Program-made: the position numbers and the translations under genes
The notes under the pieces: model-generated
The model's database searches: none
Seen by the model: the letters and a program-made list of their open reading frames with translations, nothing else
Told to the model about the DNA's origin: nothing
In this document: positions 34,824-45,345 of the stretch, piece after piece
Numbering within the stretch: the first letter of the stretch is position 1
Layout of the letters: each line of letters opens with the position of its first letter
From: Ophthalmolycus amberensis
Lineage: Eukaryota > Chordata > Actinopteri > Perciformes > Zoarcidae
Assembly (NCBI GenBank): GCA_024529925.1
Contig: JAFEUB010001061.1
Span: 242,001 to 306,000, forward strand
Length of the DNA: 64,000 bases
Reading direction: 5' to 3'

Positions 34824-36803
34824 ATACTATATATATATGAATATATATATATAATGAAGTTATGAAATGAGCAAATAAGAAAATCTAATCACAAATAACA
34901 CTACTCCACGATGGCTGCTTCCATCGAAGTTTAGAAGCTTCTGGAAGCCTGCTCGTCAGATGAGCGTAACATAAATGTTGCAATCAAACTCTCCGTTTCA
35001 CATCATGAACTTTAGCCAAACTAGAAGAGCCAGATATTTAATAAGAGCTGTGTCACGCTGTCATTAAAATAACGTCAGGTGGTGAGACGGGTGTAGAACA
35101 GTGTTAGCACGAGGCCGGAGCTAGCACCAGGGAACAGAACACAAGTGCACCAATGCAATAAAAGTAAGGATCACTTTGTTACAGGGTACTGTTATGATAA
35201 GAATTGGTGTACCTCGGAATAGTTAAAAAATACTGCATCTGCCATTGCTTTAATGCACCACCCAGCAAACAAACTTCAAATTCAAATGACAGCCCGACAA
35301 TGCTAAATGCTAAACTACTCCTTCAGTGAGTATTTTAGCATTTTAACTGACTTACTTACTTTTATATACAATTTTTTTTAACTTAAGTACTTTTATCGTT
35401 ACTTGAATAAATCTCTTATTTGAGTATCAGTCTCATCCTCTTTCCTGCTCTGAGCAAATATGAACCCCATCACAAGAAAAATCACCAGTCAACGTTGATT
35501 TTAATATGAAGGTAAGGCGTAAGTGTGATCATCATACGCCACAATTCTCTTCAGACCAGTAGGGTCGCTCTCACACTGGACATAAGAAGGGAATGGCAAT
35601 AAACAGCAGTATACATTTATTTGATCCAAAAATATAATAATCATAATTTCATGATTAGCTTTTTTGATTGGCAGTGTTGATGATGTTTATAATCTATGTC
35701 TATGTGGATATGAAATAATGCAGGGTGACCATATAGCAGATATGCGGTAAGGCGAAGACCAAACAAGATAAATAATTATACTTACAGGAAGAGACGATTC
35801 CTCCGGCTGTATGATTCGAATCTGAGTGTAAAACAACAATATATCATATTAAAATTACAGGTTTGTTGATTGACATTTAACATTTCACCTTTTACACTCT
35901 GCCCGACTCACTGATAGTAATGATAATAATGATACTATGTTTATTTAGTGCGTACCTTTCATAGAACATGATTCACAAAGTATATCAATAAAAATAAGAT
36001 AAAACCATGAAAGATAAAAAACAATAAAAATAATCACGAACCATTTTGCTTGTCTGAGTTGTGTCTCTTGTTTGTTGATAATTGATAATCTGTTGCGTGC
36101 ACAGACTGCAACGTGCCGTCTATAGTACTTCAATGTATTGTTGCTGATGTTGTTCCACTAGTTGACATTTAATGCAATTTATTTTGTGGTCTAAAAGTTA
36201 TATTATGGAAAATATAAAACGTTTGCTCAGAGCACATTTCCACTGACCTACTTTTTACTTTTAACCAAGAACATTTTTATACACGCACTTTTACTTTTAC
36301 TTAAGTACAATTTCGGTAACATAATAGTACTTTTACTATAGTATGGCATGAACTCGTTCCATCCTTGGAAGAATGCCATTACCAATGACAGACATATCAC
36401 AGGGTACAGTCAATGCTCATTTTAATGTGTATGTACTCACAGAAGGTAACGCGTAAGTGTGATCATCATAGACCACAACTCCACCCGAACCAGTAGGGTT
36501 GGTCTCACACTGGACCTAAGAAGGGAATGATAATAAACAGAGAAAAAGAGTATATATTTATTTTACTACTGTATAACAGAAAATATACAATAGTCCATGG
36601 TCAAACATTCAGTTTGTAATGTCAAAGATATGTGTGTGTGTGTGTGTGTTAGATATGCTGTACAACATGAAAGTCAAAAGAGACGAATATACTCACTGGA
36701 AGAGAACACCTCTCCTCGTCTATTATTTGAACCTGCAGAACAATTACATTTTACATCAGTATTGTAAGCTTGTTGTTTGACAACAATTCATAGGCCCATT
36801 TAT
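34824..36803. repeat. Tandem duplication unit 1 (1980 bp)
   Basis: This unit repeats at 36804 with a 1980-base offset. Only a handful of single-base differences and small indels are visible, for example a 3-bp change near 35835, 2 bp near 35935, and a longer (GT)n in unit 2. Confidence 0.97.
35501..36732 (-). pseudogene. Duplicated 3' gene segment, tail exons (unit 1)
   Basis: The same four exons as in unit 2: 36732-36697 (VQIIDEERCSLP), 36509-36441, 35821-35786 and 35575-35501 ending PSY and TAA. The first exon differs by Gln for Lys and the last by Tyr for His. Since unit 2 already ends with a stop and no 5' exons lie between the units, this copy is probably a headless duplicate, or an alternative 3' end reached by skipping the unit 2 terminal exon. 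Confidence 0.45.
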
Positions 36804-38602
36804 ATACTATATATATATGAATATATATATATAATGAAGTTATGAAATGAGCAAATAAGAAAATCTAATCACAAATAACACTACTCCACGATGGCTGCTT
36901 CCATCGAAGTTTAGAAGCTTCTGGAAGCCTGCTCGTCAGATGAGCGTAACATAAATGTTGCAATCAAACTCTCCGTTTCACATCATGAACTTCAGCCAAA
37001 CTAGAAGAGCCAGATATTTAATAAGAGCTGTGTCACGCTGTCATTAAAATAACGTCAGGTGGTGAGACGGGTGTAGAACAGTGTTAGCACGAGGCCGGAG
37101 CTAGCACCAGGGAACAGAACACAAGTGCACCAATGCAATAAAAGTAAGGATCACTTTGTTACAGGGTACTGTTATGATAAGAATTGGTGTACCTCGGAAT
37201 AGTTAAAAAATACTGCATCTGCCATTGCTTTAATGCACCACCCAGCAAACAAACTTCAAATTCAAATGACAGCCCGACAATGCTAAATGCTAAACTACTC
37301 CTTCAGTGAGTATTTTAGCATTTTAACTGACTTACTTACTTTTATATACAATTTTTTTTAACTTAAGTACTTTTATCGTTACTTGAATAAATCTCTTATT
37401 TGAGTATCAGTCTCATCCTCTTTCCTGCTCTGAGCAAATATGAACCCCATCACAAGAAAAATCACCAGTCAACGTTGATTTTAATGTGAAGGTAAGGCGT
37501 AAGTGTGATCATCATACGCCACAATTCTCTTCAGACCAGTAGGGTCGCTCTCACACTGGACATAAGAAGGGAATGGCAATAAACAGCAGTATACATTTAT
37601 TTGATCCAAAAATATAATAATCATAATTTCATGATTAGCTTTTTTGATTGGCAGTGTTGATGATGTTTATAATCTATGTCTATGTGGATATGAAATAATG
37701 CAGGGTGACCATATAGCAGATATGCGGTAAGGCGAAGACCAAACAAGATAAATAATTATACTTACAGGAAGAGACGATTCCTCCGGCTGTATGATTCGAA
37801 TCTGAGTGTAAAACAATATATCATATTAAAATTACAGGTTTGTTGATTGACATTTAACATTTCACCTTTTACACTCTGCCCGACTCACTGATAGTAATGA
37901 TAATAATGATACTGTTTATTTAGTGCGTACCTTTCATAGAACATGATTCACAAAGTATATCAATAAAAATAAGATAAAACCATAAAAGATAAAAAACAAT
38001 AAAAATAATCACGAACCATTTTGCTTGTCTGAGTTGTGTCTCTTGTTTGTTGATAATTGATAATCTGTTGCGTGCACAGACTGCAACGTGCCGTCTATAG
38101 TACTTCAATGTATTGTTGCTGATGTTGTTCCACTAGTTGACATTTAATGCAATTTATTTTGTGGTCTAAAAGTTATATTATGGAAAATATAAAACGTTTG
38201 CTCAGAGCACATTTCCACTGACCTACTTTTTACTTTTAACCAAGAACATTTTTATACACGCACTTTTACTTTTACTTAAGTACAATTTCGGTAACATAAT
38301 AGTACTTTTACTATAGTATGGCATGAACTCTTTCCATCCTTGGAAGAATGCCATTACCAATGACAGACATATCACAGGGTACAGTCAATGCTCATTTTAA
38401 TGTGTATGTACTCACAGAAGGTAACGCGTAAGTGTGATCATCATAGACCACAACTCCACCCGAACCAGTAGGGTTGGTCTCACACTGGACCTAAGAAGGG
38501 AATGATAATAAACAGAGAAAAAGAGTATATATTTATTTTACTACTGTATAACAGAAAATATACAATAGTCCATGGTCAAACATTCAGTTTGTAATGTCAA
38601 AG

Positions 38603-38642
<40 letters not shown>

Positions 38643-38794
38643 GATATGCTGTACAACATGAAAGTCAAAAGAGACGAATATACTCACTGGAAGAGAACAC
38701 CTCTCCTCGTCTATTATTTTAACCTGCAGAACAATTACATTTTACATCAGTATTGTAAGCTTGTTGTTTGACAACAATTCATAGGCCCATTTAT
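36804..38794. repeat. Tandem duplication unit 2
   Basis: Near-identical to unit 1. The (GT)n tract at 38606-38640 is longer than its partner at 36630-36648. It is followed by a partial, more diverged third copy of the unit start. Confidence 0.97.
37481..38723 (-). CDS. 3' end of an unrecognised gene, two paired tail exons (unit 2)
   Basis: Four short exons with good splice sites, all phase 0: 38723-38688 (12 codons, VKIIDEERCSLP), 38484-38416 (23 codons, CETNPTGSGGVVVYDDHTYA plus LPS), 37801-37766 (12 codons, IRIIQPEESSLP) and 37555-37481 (24 codons, beginning CESDPTGLKRIV, ending at TAA). The 12+23 codon pair is thus repeated, and each second exon carries a conserved tyrosine motif YDDHTYALP. 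An ORF at 38108-37920 between the pairs has a hydrophobic helix (WFVIIFIVFYLLWFY) but no splice sites that fit in phase, so I leave it out. Short phase-0 exons with conserved tyrosines suggest a cytoplasmic tail of a receptor; this is inference. The 5' part of the gene is not identified. Confidence 0.45.
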
Positions 38795-39025
38795 ATGCTA
38801 TATATATGAATATATATATAATGGAGTTATGAAATGAGCAAATAAGAAAATCTAATCACAAATCACACTACTCCATGCTGGCTGCTTCCATCAAAGTTTA
38901 GAAGCTTCTGGAAGCCTGCTCGTCAGATGAGCGTAACATAAATGTTGCAATCAAACTCTCCGTTTCACATCATGAACTTTAGCCAAAGCCAAAACAGTAG
39001 AGCTGGATTACGCTGTCATGAAAAG
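38795..39025. repeat. Partial third copy of the duplication unit
   Basis: It starts CTATATATATGAATATATAT like the two units and matches for about 200 bp with clear substitutions (ATGCTGGCTG against ATGGCTGCTT), then diverges near GAACTTTAGCC. This older copy may have seeded the unequal crossover. Confidence 0.85.
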
Positions 39026-39379
39026 AATTGAATAATTCCATGACATCGCGCAACAACAAACAAAGGCTATGCTAACAGGCTAGCTGGTTCGTCGACTGTA
39101 TGAATCGACTATCGTATCAGTAAGTGTATGAACAAGTATTTAACCAATAACCACCAATAACCTTACCATTTCAGTGGTTATACAGCGTTGGATGCAAAAT
39201 TTCAGCTTTATGCGGAGAGCAAGCCTTTTCGGTTACGTGGTTTACCGTTGAAGCTGGCCGACAACTACTTCACTCGACAACACGTCACCTCCGCCCAGTC
39301 TCGCGTTGTTTCCTCAAACTACATTTCATTCACTTTGGATTTTTCCCATATTTCTAATTGTTTACCCTGATTTTTATTT

Positions 39380-39470
39380 ACAAAACAACTGTAAGATCAG
39401 GTTTGTTTTACGAAGTGAATTAAGCTTTGTGTTTATAACTGATATTATTGCTAGACTGTATTGATAGTAT
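39380..39470. repeat. Left arm of an interrupted inverted repeat
   Basis: ACAAAACAACTGTAAGATCA onward is the reverse complement of 39650-39757, with a 34-base internal gap in the left arm. The SINE head lies between the arms. Confidence 0.85.
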
Positions 39471-39477
39471 CATACAA

Positions 39478-39835
39478 GTGGCTCATGACCGTGGCTCACT
39501 GGGTTAAGAGGGTTGTCTGATAACTGCAGCGTCAACGGTTCGATCCTTGACTGGGACTTGTCAAGTGTCGAAGTGTCCTTGAGCAAGACACTGAAACCCT
39601 AACGGCTCCGCGGGCGCCTGTCATTGGTAGCCCACTGCTCCCTATATCAATACAGTCTAGCAATAATATCAGGTAATCAAAATGAGGTTTGGCTTCCTGC
39701 GTGAATAAACACAAAGCTTAATTTATTTAGTAAAACAAACCTGATCTTACAGTTGTTTTGTATGGGCCAATGCAGAGACAAATTTCCCCTTCCGGGATCA
39801 ATATTGTATAATAAATTGAAAAAAAAAAAAAAAAA
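39478..39835 (+). mobile_element. tRNA-derived SINE with an insertion
   Basis: The head has RNA polymerase III-like boxes: A-box region GTGGCTCACTGGGTTAAGAG and B-box GGTTCGATCC, followed by the fish SINE body CAAGTGTCGAAGTGTCCTTG and AGCAAGACACTGAA. The tail GACAAATTTCCCCTTCCGGG and a poly(A) end at about 39835 complete it. Between GCTCCCT and GTATGGGCC the body is interrupted by about 110 bp, which is the right arm of the inverted repeat. Confidence 0.75.
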
Positions 39836-40750
39836 GGATTTGCTTATTCAAGTCTTACTGAAATTTAAAGAAAAACAGATAAAACCAATCTACTGTACAT
39901 TATCAAAGAAGTTGATCTGACCTGATATGTTGAGTTGTATCTCTTGTACAGTTAATCCAGTCGTCTTCTTTCGTGTCAACTGAGTTGGTCTTCATTACGG
40001 TAAGTCCACTTTGTAACACAGCTGCCACCACCTCAGTTGATTTCCCATGACTTTGATTACTACAGTAATCGTTGCATAGTAACCTTCTCAATGTCAACTA
40101 AATCAATCCTTGGGAGAATTGTCTCAAAAGAAATTCAGTCAGTATGAAGTGTTGAATTTCAAGAAACCCATAGTGATCCCCACTCAAACACACTGTAGTA
40201 TCCATATTTGTAGTCCATTCCATCTCAATCAGGAGAGACAAGTCAGATGAAGAAAAGATAATTGTTTATTGTGAACAAAATGACATGTGATGATAAAGTC
40301 TTCAGAGTCTTTGGCGCTTGGACTCTACAGGGAGATTTGTAATGGAGGGGCGTCTGCCCTGAGCAGCAGCAAGATAAATCCCCCCGTGGAGTCCAGACAC
40401 TGGTGGTGATGGTGGCTGATGAGGCTGATAGAATGATGAGTTGATGAAGAAGATGAATCTGATGAAGACTGGGCGGAGATGGGGAGGTGGAGGGTTGCGT
40501 AACAGCAGCATGAACGGACTGAAGGTAGATAGACAATCATATTTAAAAGAGACAGCAGCAAGATGATAGGCTAACGATGTAGTAGTGTCGTTGTGCTATT
40601 GGATAGAAGAGAGCAGCTGATATCATGATTGACAGCCCCAAACAATAACAGCAAGGAAATAATGAGTGTGCGAGGAGTGATTGGCAGATGTATGAGAAAT
40701 AAACTACAGGCTGAGGCATGCAGGAGTATAGTCTTCCTGACTGAACTTAC

Positions 40751-40806
40751 GATAGAGCTTCATTTGTAGTACCCATATTTGTAGTCCATTCCATTTGGTC
40801 CCACAT
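40751..40806 (-). other. Candidate short exon
   Basis: On the minus strand TTCCAG|ATG ... CTATC|GTAAGT gives a 56-nt exon, open from the ATG as MWDQMEWTTNMGTTNEAL. A similar unspliced stretch with EMEWTTNMDTTVC lies near 40200. It could be the start exon of the gene whose tail exons are at 37.5-38.7 kb, but no connecting exons were found. I see nothing else supportable in 39840-41800. Confidence 0.25.
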
Positions 40807-41800
40807 CTGGAAGAAAATTAAGAAAATGTTAATTATAAGTGAGTATGACTGGAAGAAACTATGTAATCAACCTGCTTCTAAACTATTTTAAGAAGCTGTA
40901 CTAACCCTGAATGTAATCTTTTATATCGCTCATGAACCTGTTAATCCATCACTTGTCACTCCACCCTATCAACTGAATGTTTCCAGAGGCCACTACTGTA
41001 GGTACATCTACTATATGTTAACAAACCAAAGCTAAAAGATACCAAATACACTCACTAAAATGTCCAAGGCAATTCCATAGAAAATCTACTTACGTGGTAG
41101 GTTTACCTTGTTGGGAAGTCTCATTGGTAGTGGCAGTTTGTCTGACAACAGCACCTTTTGAAGGTTGGGTTTTGCAAATCACATGCAAATCCTGTTTTCC
41201 TACTTTTGGCTGATCACACGCTCCCACACAAGAAAGGGAAGTGAAGACGCACTGTCTTCTTTGTCTGTATGGCTAGTTTGAGACAGACCACGAAACTGTA
41301 ACTTACCCTCAGTTGAACGCACCTGGCAGACTCCAGATAATGAGCAGATCAAGACAGCCTTTGTCAAAAGACCTATACTCCCCTTTGAATGTCTTATCTA
41401 AAGGCGTGAACCTCTGTGTGCATAAAATGATGTTGAATGTTGAACTTAGTCAAAGCTTTTACCACAGACTGCTGAATACGTACTCTGTTGTATACTCTTC
41501 CCTTGCAAGCAAATAAACGGAGAAAAAGAAAACTTTGAATCTTCTGAAGACCTTATTATTGATTTGTGAACAAAAACTCTCTTCTCCCGATTAACACAGA
41601 AATCTTCCACAACATTAGTTAAACAACAGCTGAAAGCCAACCACTTTCCTATTAACTGATAGCCCCAGGAGGCCGATCTCGTGCTACAGCAATCAATGTG
41701 AGGACACAGCTGACTAAAACCTTCTGCACATACACTAACAATAAACCCTGGTTTACTGCAAAACTCAGGCAGCTTTGAACCAGAACTCTCCTAGCTTACT

Positions 41801-41968
41801 GTGCCAGCCTCCAGCTGCCAGTTGATCACAAACTTCCTGACAGACAGGACGCAGCAGGTGAGGCTGGGAAAAATCACATCCAGCACCCGGATGATCAGCA
41901 CCGGCGCCCCCCATGGATGTGTGCTCTCCCCACTGCTCTCTCCCGCTACACTAACGACTGCACCTCAG
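41801..41968 (+). pseudogene. LINE reverse transcriptase fragment
   Basis: CQLITNFLTDRTQQVRLGK followed by STGAPHGCVLSPLL is the reverse transcriptase region before the YxDD motif of a CR1/Rex1-like LINE. It stops at the left end of the hAT element at 41976, which appears to have inserted into it. Confidence 0.75.
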
Positions 41969-42842
41969 GCTACATCAGGCATGGGCAAACTACGGCCCGT
42001 TGGGCTTTTTAATCCGGCCCGTCGAATATTGGTACATAATTGTCCAAATTATAGTAAAGGCCGCATTCATTTTGCCTTTTTCCTGCAATACCCGGCGTTC
42101 CAGTTGATCCCACTAGATGGCGCACTCCAGACACAATTGAACTTTGCTGGAGTCTGGTCTATTCTCTCTATTGGTTCTTACTGATTCGTCACGCCCATAT
42201 CACGTGACCCGTACCTGGAAGATCACAAACAACAGCCTTGATTATCGATCGACTACCAGGTTAATTCAACATGGACAACTGATTACAGGCGTTGCTGACC
42301 GTGTTGTCTTTACTAGCAGCTGTTCAGTTAAATTCTGCATTTCTGCGGAGGAAACAGCTGTTATTGTAGCGATCAGTAAGCGGCGTGGTCAGTCGCGTGA
42401 TCAGCCCTACGGAGCGGCCGTCAGAAGCGGCTTTGAGGAGGACGGACACAAAACGGATGACTTCAGCCACCAGCAAAGCTACGAGTCAGAACAGACAACA
42501 ACGGAAACGAGTGAGAGACGTGTGTTGACCACATTTATGGACCCATAATCTAGTAAACCATTGTGTGTAAGTGTTCATTTTCAATTTGTGTGAGAGAGAG
42601 ACAGAGACCCGCAGCACTGTAACTAAGTCTGAAAAATAAAACTACTACAACTTTCCACAAAATGTGTCTGTTTGAGTTTATAAGTATCAAACACAAGCTT
42701 TCATTATTGAAGACTACTTTATTATTCCGTCTCATTTTGTTTAGCGAATCAACCAATCTACTTCCTGTTTACGCGGCACCAACCTGCATGCCCAGTGTCT
42801 GTGATATTCACCTTTGACACTGCATTGAGCCCTTCTGTAACA

Positions 42843-45206
42843 ATGAGCGGACCAAAGAAAAGAAAAGTCGACAGTGAGTGCCGAAGGTTTAATGAGTGGA
42901 CAGCTAAATATTTTTTCACCGAAGTGCGATCAAAGGCTGTATGTCTTATTTGCCAAGAAACCGTTGCGGTTTTCAAAGAATACAATATCAGCCGCCACTT
43001 TTCCACCAAGCATGCTAACGGGCGGCTGCTGCTCAGAGGTTGGCAGCCAACTTAAAGACTCAGCAAGATATTTTTCTCCGACAAACTGCTATTCAAGAGT
43101 CAAATACCAAGGCAAGTTATTTGCTAGCATTCAAATGAGCAAAGGCCAGCAAGCCTTTCTCCGAAGGGGAGGTTTTGAAAGAATGCATGGTAGAGACAGC
43201 AGGTCTCTTGTGTCCAGAGAGCAAAAACAAATTTGAAAAAATTTGTTGATCACGCAGGACAGTGACTCGCCGTGTAGAACTAATTAACGAAGATTTTGCC
43301 AGCGAGTTGAACAAAAAAGCTGAGTCATTTAAGTTATATTCGTTAGCACTGGACGAAAGTAACGACGTAAAAGACACTGCTCAGCTCTTAATTTTTAGCA
43401 GAGGGATTAATGACAGTTTTGGAACATGGAATCTAAAGGGGACAACACGAGAAGAGGATTTGTATGACAAGGTGTCTGGTGTCATCGAGAGGCTGAAGCT
43501 ACCTTGGTGTAAACTTGCCAATATCACCACAGATGGATCGCCAAACTTAACAGGAAAAAACATCGGGCTGCTGAAAATAATCCAGGATAAAGTGAAAGAG
43601 GAAAACCCTGAGCTGGATGTAATTTTCCTGCACTGCGTAAATCTGTAGTGAAGCTGGATCATGTAGTGAAGCCAGTTGTAAAACTCGTTAACTGTATACG
43701 AGCGAGGGGACTTTGTAATAATAAATTATGTAAATAATATGCGCTATACTTGTATGCTTATATTGCGGAGTTGTGAGGTCACATGTAAGTAGGTCAAATA
43801 CTCCGAGCAGGGTATTCCGGCGCCTGCTCGCACGATAGAAACAGATACTGTGGCCCTGAAAAGAAACACCTGCTTAAACCACCAGATTAGGGCGGAAACC
43901 GCCATCGAAATGTAGGAGACGAGCTCTCTTATCTATTCACACAGAGACTTCTGAAATAGCTTAGAATTGCACCCTTTCGGCACCTCGAGTGTTAACAACA
44001 TGCATTCACACTGATGACGCAGCGAAGGAGGATCCATCGTGAGCCAGTGTGGGTGGAGATGCCCAGTGCTCCAACCAGGCCGCTGATCAGCTAAACACAG
44101 CTCCGCCTGCAACTTTGCTTTAACCAATAGGCTTCCATAAGGAGAACCTATACAAACGCATGCGCACTCTGTCTAAGCGCCTTTCTAGTTTCATTTGCTC
44201 CTACAGAGCAGATTTTCTTAGGTCCGTGCACGTTCAACTGCTGGACATAATACTTCTGTTACAAATAAACCTTATTGCTTGAATTGAGCTAAACGCCTCG
44301 AACTCAGTCTGTTCACCCGAGTTTCCTCCTCAACAACTTCAGCATTGTCAGTTTATTAAGTTCCTTGAGGAAACTGATGCTGATCACCAGGATTTGCTTT
44401 ATCACTCTCATGTCCGCTGGTTAAGTTTGGGGAAAGTATGTCGACGAGTGTGGGAGCTCAAAGAGGAGATTAGCTCATTTTTGGAGTTAATAATCGGGAA
44501 AGCTGACAATTTTCCCGAGCTGAGCGATGCAGATTGGCTTTGTGACTTTGCTTTTGCTGTGGACATATTGACACACATGAATGACCTGAACATGAAGCTA
44601 CGAGGGAAAGATCAATTTGTGCACGAAATGTACACAAATGTGAGAGCCTTCAAAGCCAAGTTGACTTTCTTCTCAAGACAAATTTCAAACAAATCATTCG
44701 TTCATTTCCTCACACTAGTGACACTGAAAGAGGCCCCTCGACATATGAAGAAATACAGCAAATCGCTGGACGACCTGAACGGAGAATTCTGCCATCGGTT
44801 CTCTGATTTTGAAGAAATTGACAAGTCACTTCAGCTGGTGTCATGTCCCCTGTCACAAGCCTATGAAACATCGCCGCAGGAGTTGCAATTGGAACTGATT
44901 GACCTTCAATGTGACTCTGTCTTAAAGGAGAAGTTCAACTCCCTTAAACTGGATGACTTTTATGCTTCACTAAGCGAAGCCAAGTTTCCAAACATCAGGA
45001 GGATGGCACAGAGGATGCTGGTGTTGTTTGGCTCTACCTATGTCTGTGAGCAGACGTTCAGCGTGATGAACATCAACAAATCACGTCACATATCCCAGTT
45101 AACTGATGAACACCTCAGATCTGTCCTGAGAATTGCCACAACCAAATTGACACCAAACTTTGATGCACTGGCAAAAAAGGGTGACCAACAACACTGTTCC
45201 CACTGA
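42843..45206 (+). pseudogene. hAT transposase, GTF2IRD2-like, interrupted by an LTR
   Basis: The ATG at 42843 begins MSGPKKRKVDSECRRFNEW, then a BED-like zinc finger (VCLICQETVAVFKEYNISRH, FSTKH). A frameshift near 43045 is followed by the RNase H-like core (43262-43648): LYSLALDESNDVKDTAQLLI with the first catalytic Asp, and NITTDGSPNLTGKN. A second frame change occurs at about 43640, then the LTR at 43714-44335 splits the frame. It resumes at 44340 (QFIKFLEE) and 44394-45206: SHVRWLSLGKVCRRVWELKE and the C-terminal dimerisation region TYVCEQTFSVMNINKSRHIS. The family is the source of the C-terminus of vertebrate GTF2IRD2. This copy cannot make transposase. Confidence 0.85.
43714..44335. mobile_element. 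Solo LTR, 622 bp
   Basis: It begins TGTAATAATAAATTATG, ends CTCCTCAACA (TG...CA), and is flanked by ACTT at 43710-43713 and 44336-44339. Removing it restores continuity of the hAT transposase reading (ARGL then QHCQFIKF). It contains AATAAA near 44265. Strand is probably plus from the poly(A) signal but this is not certain. Confidence 0.88.
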
Positions 45207-45345
45207 AATGAAATGTAAGTTTTCTTTACTTTTTAGGTCATGGCTTTTACTTGTAATTTATATTAGTTCACACAAACACTCTCCATCCATCTGCTACTCG
45301 CCCGGCCCGTCTGTCAAAGTATTGCTCCCGAGGGTCCCCTTTAAA

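Larger units (their letters stand above)
41976..45345 (+). mobile_element. hAT-Charlie-like element (GTF2IRD2/ZBED-type)
   Basis: The left end is CAGGCATGGGCAAACTACGG, a typical Charlie terminus. The right end is unclear; a CGGCCCGTCTGTCAAA motif near 45303 is near the expected end but the final TIR is missing or replaced. The 5' half has family X sequence (42165-42450). The element carries the transposase relic at 42843-45206 and a solo LTR. Confidence 0.7.

Noticed and set aside
35945..36133. 62-codon hydrophobic frame in both duplication units as a membrane exon
   Set aside because: Its only donor (AAAG|GTACGC) leaves phase 1, which does not fit the following phase-0 exons, so I did not include it in the gene model.
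40243..40561. Three overlapping minus-strand frames of 69-97 codons
   Set aside because: Ser/His/Pro-rich low-complexity translations with no splice support and no family resemblance.
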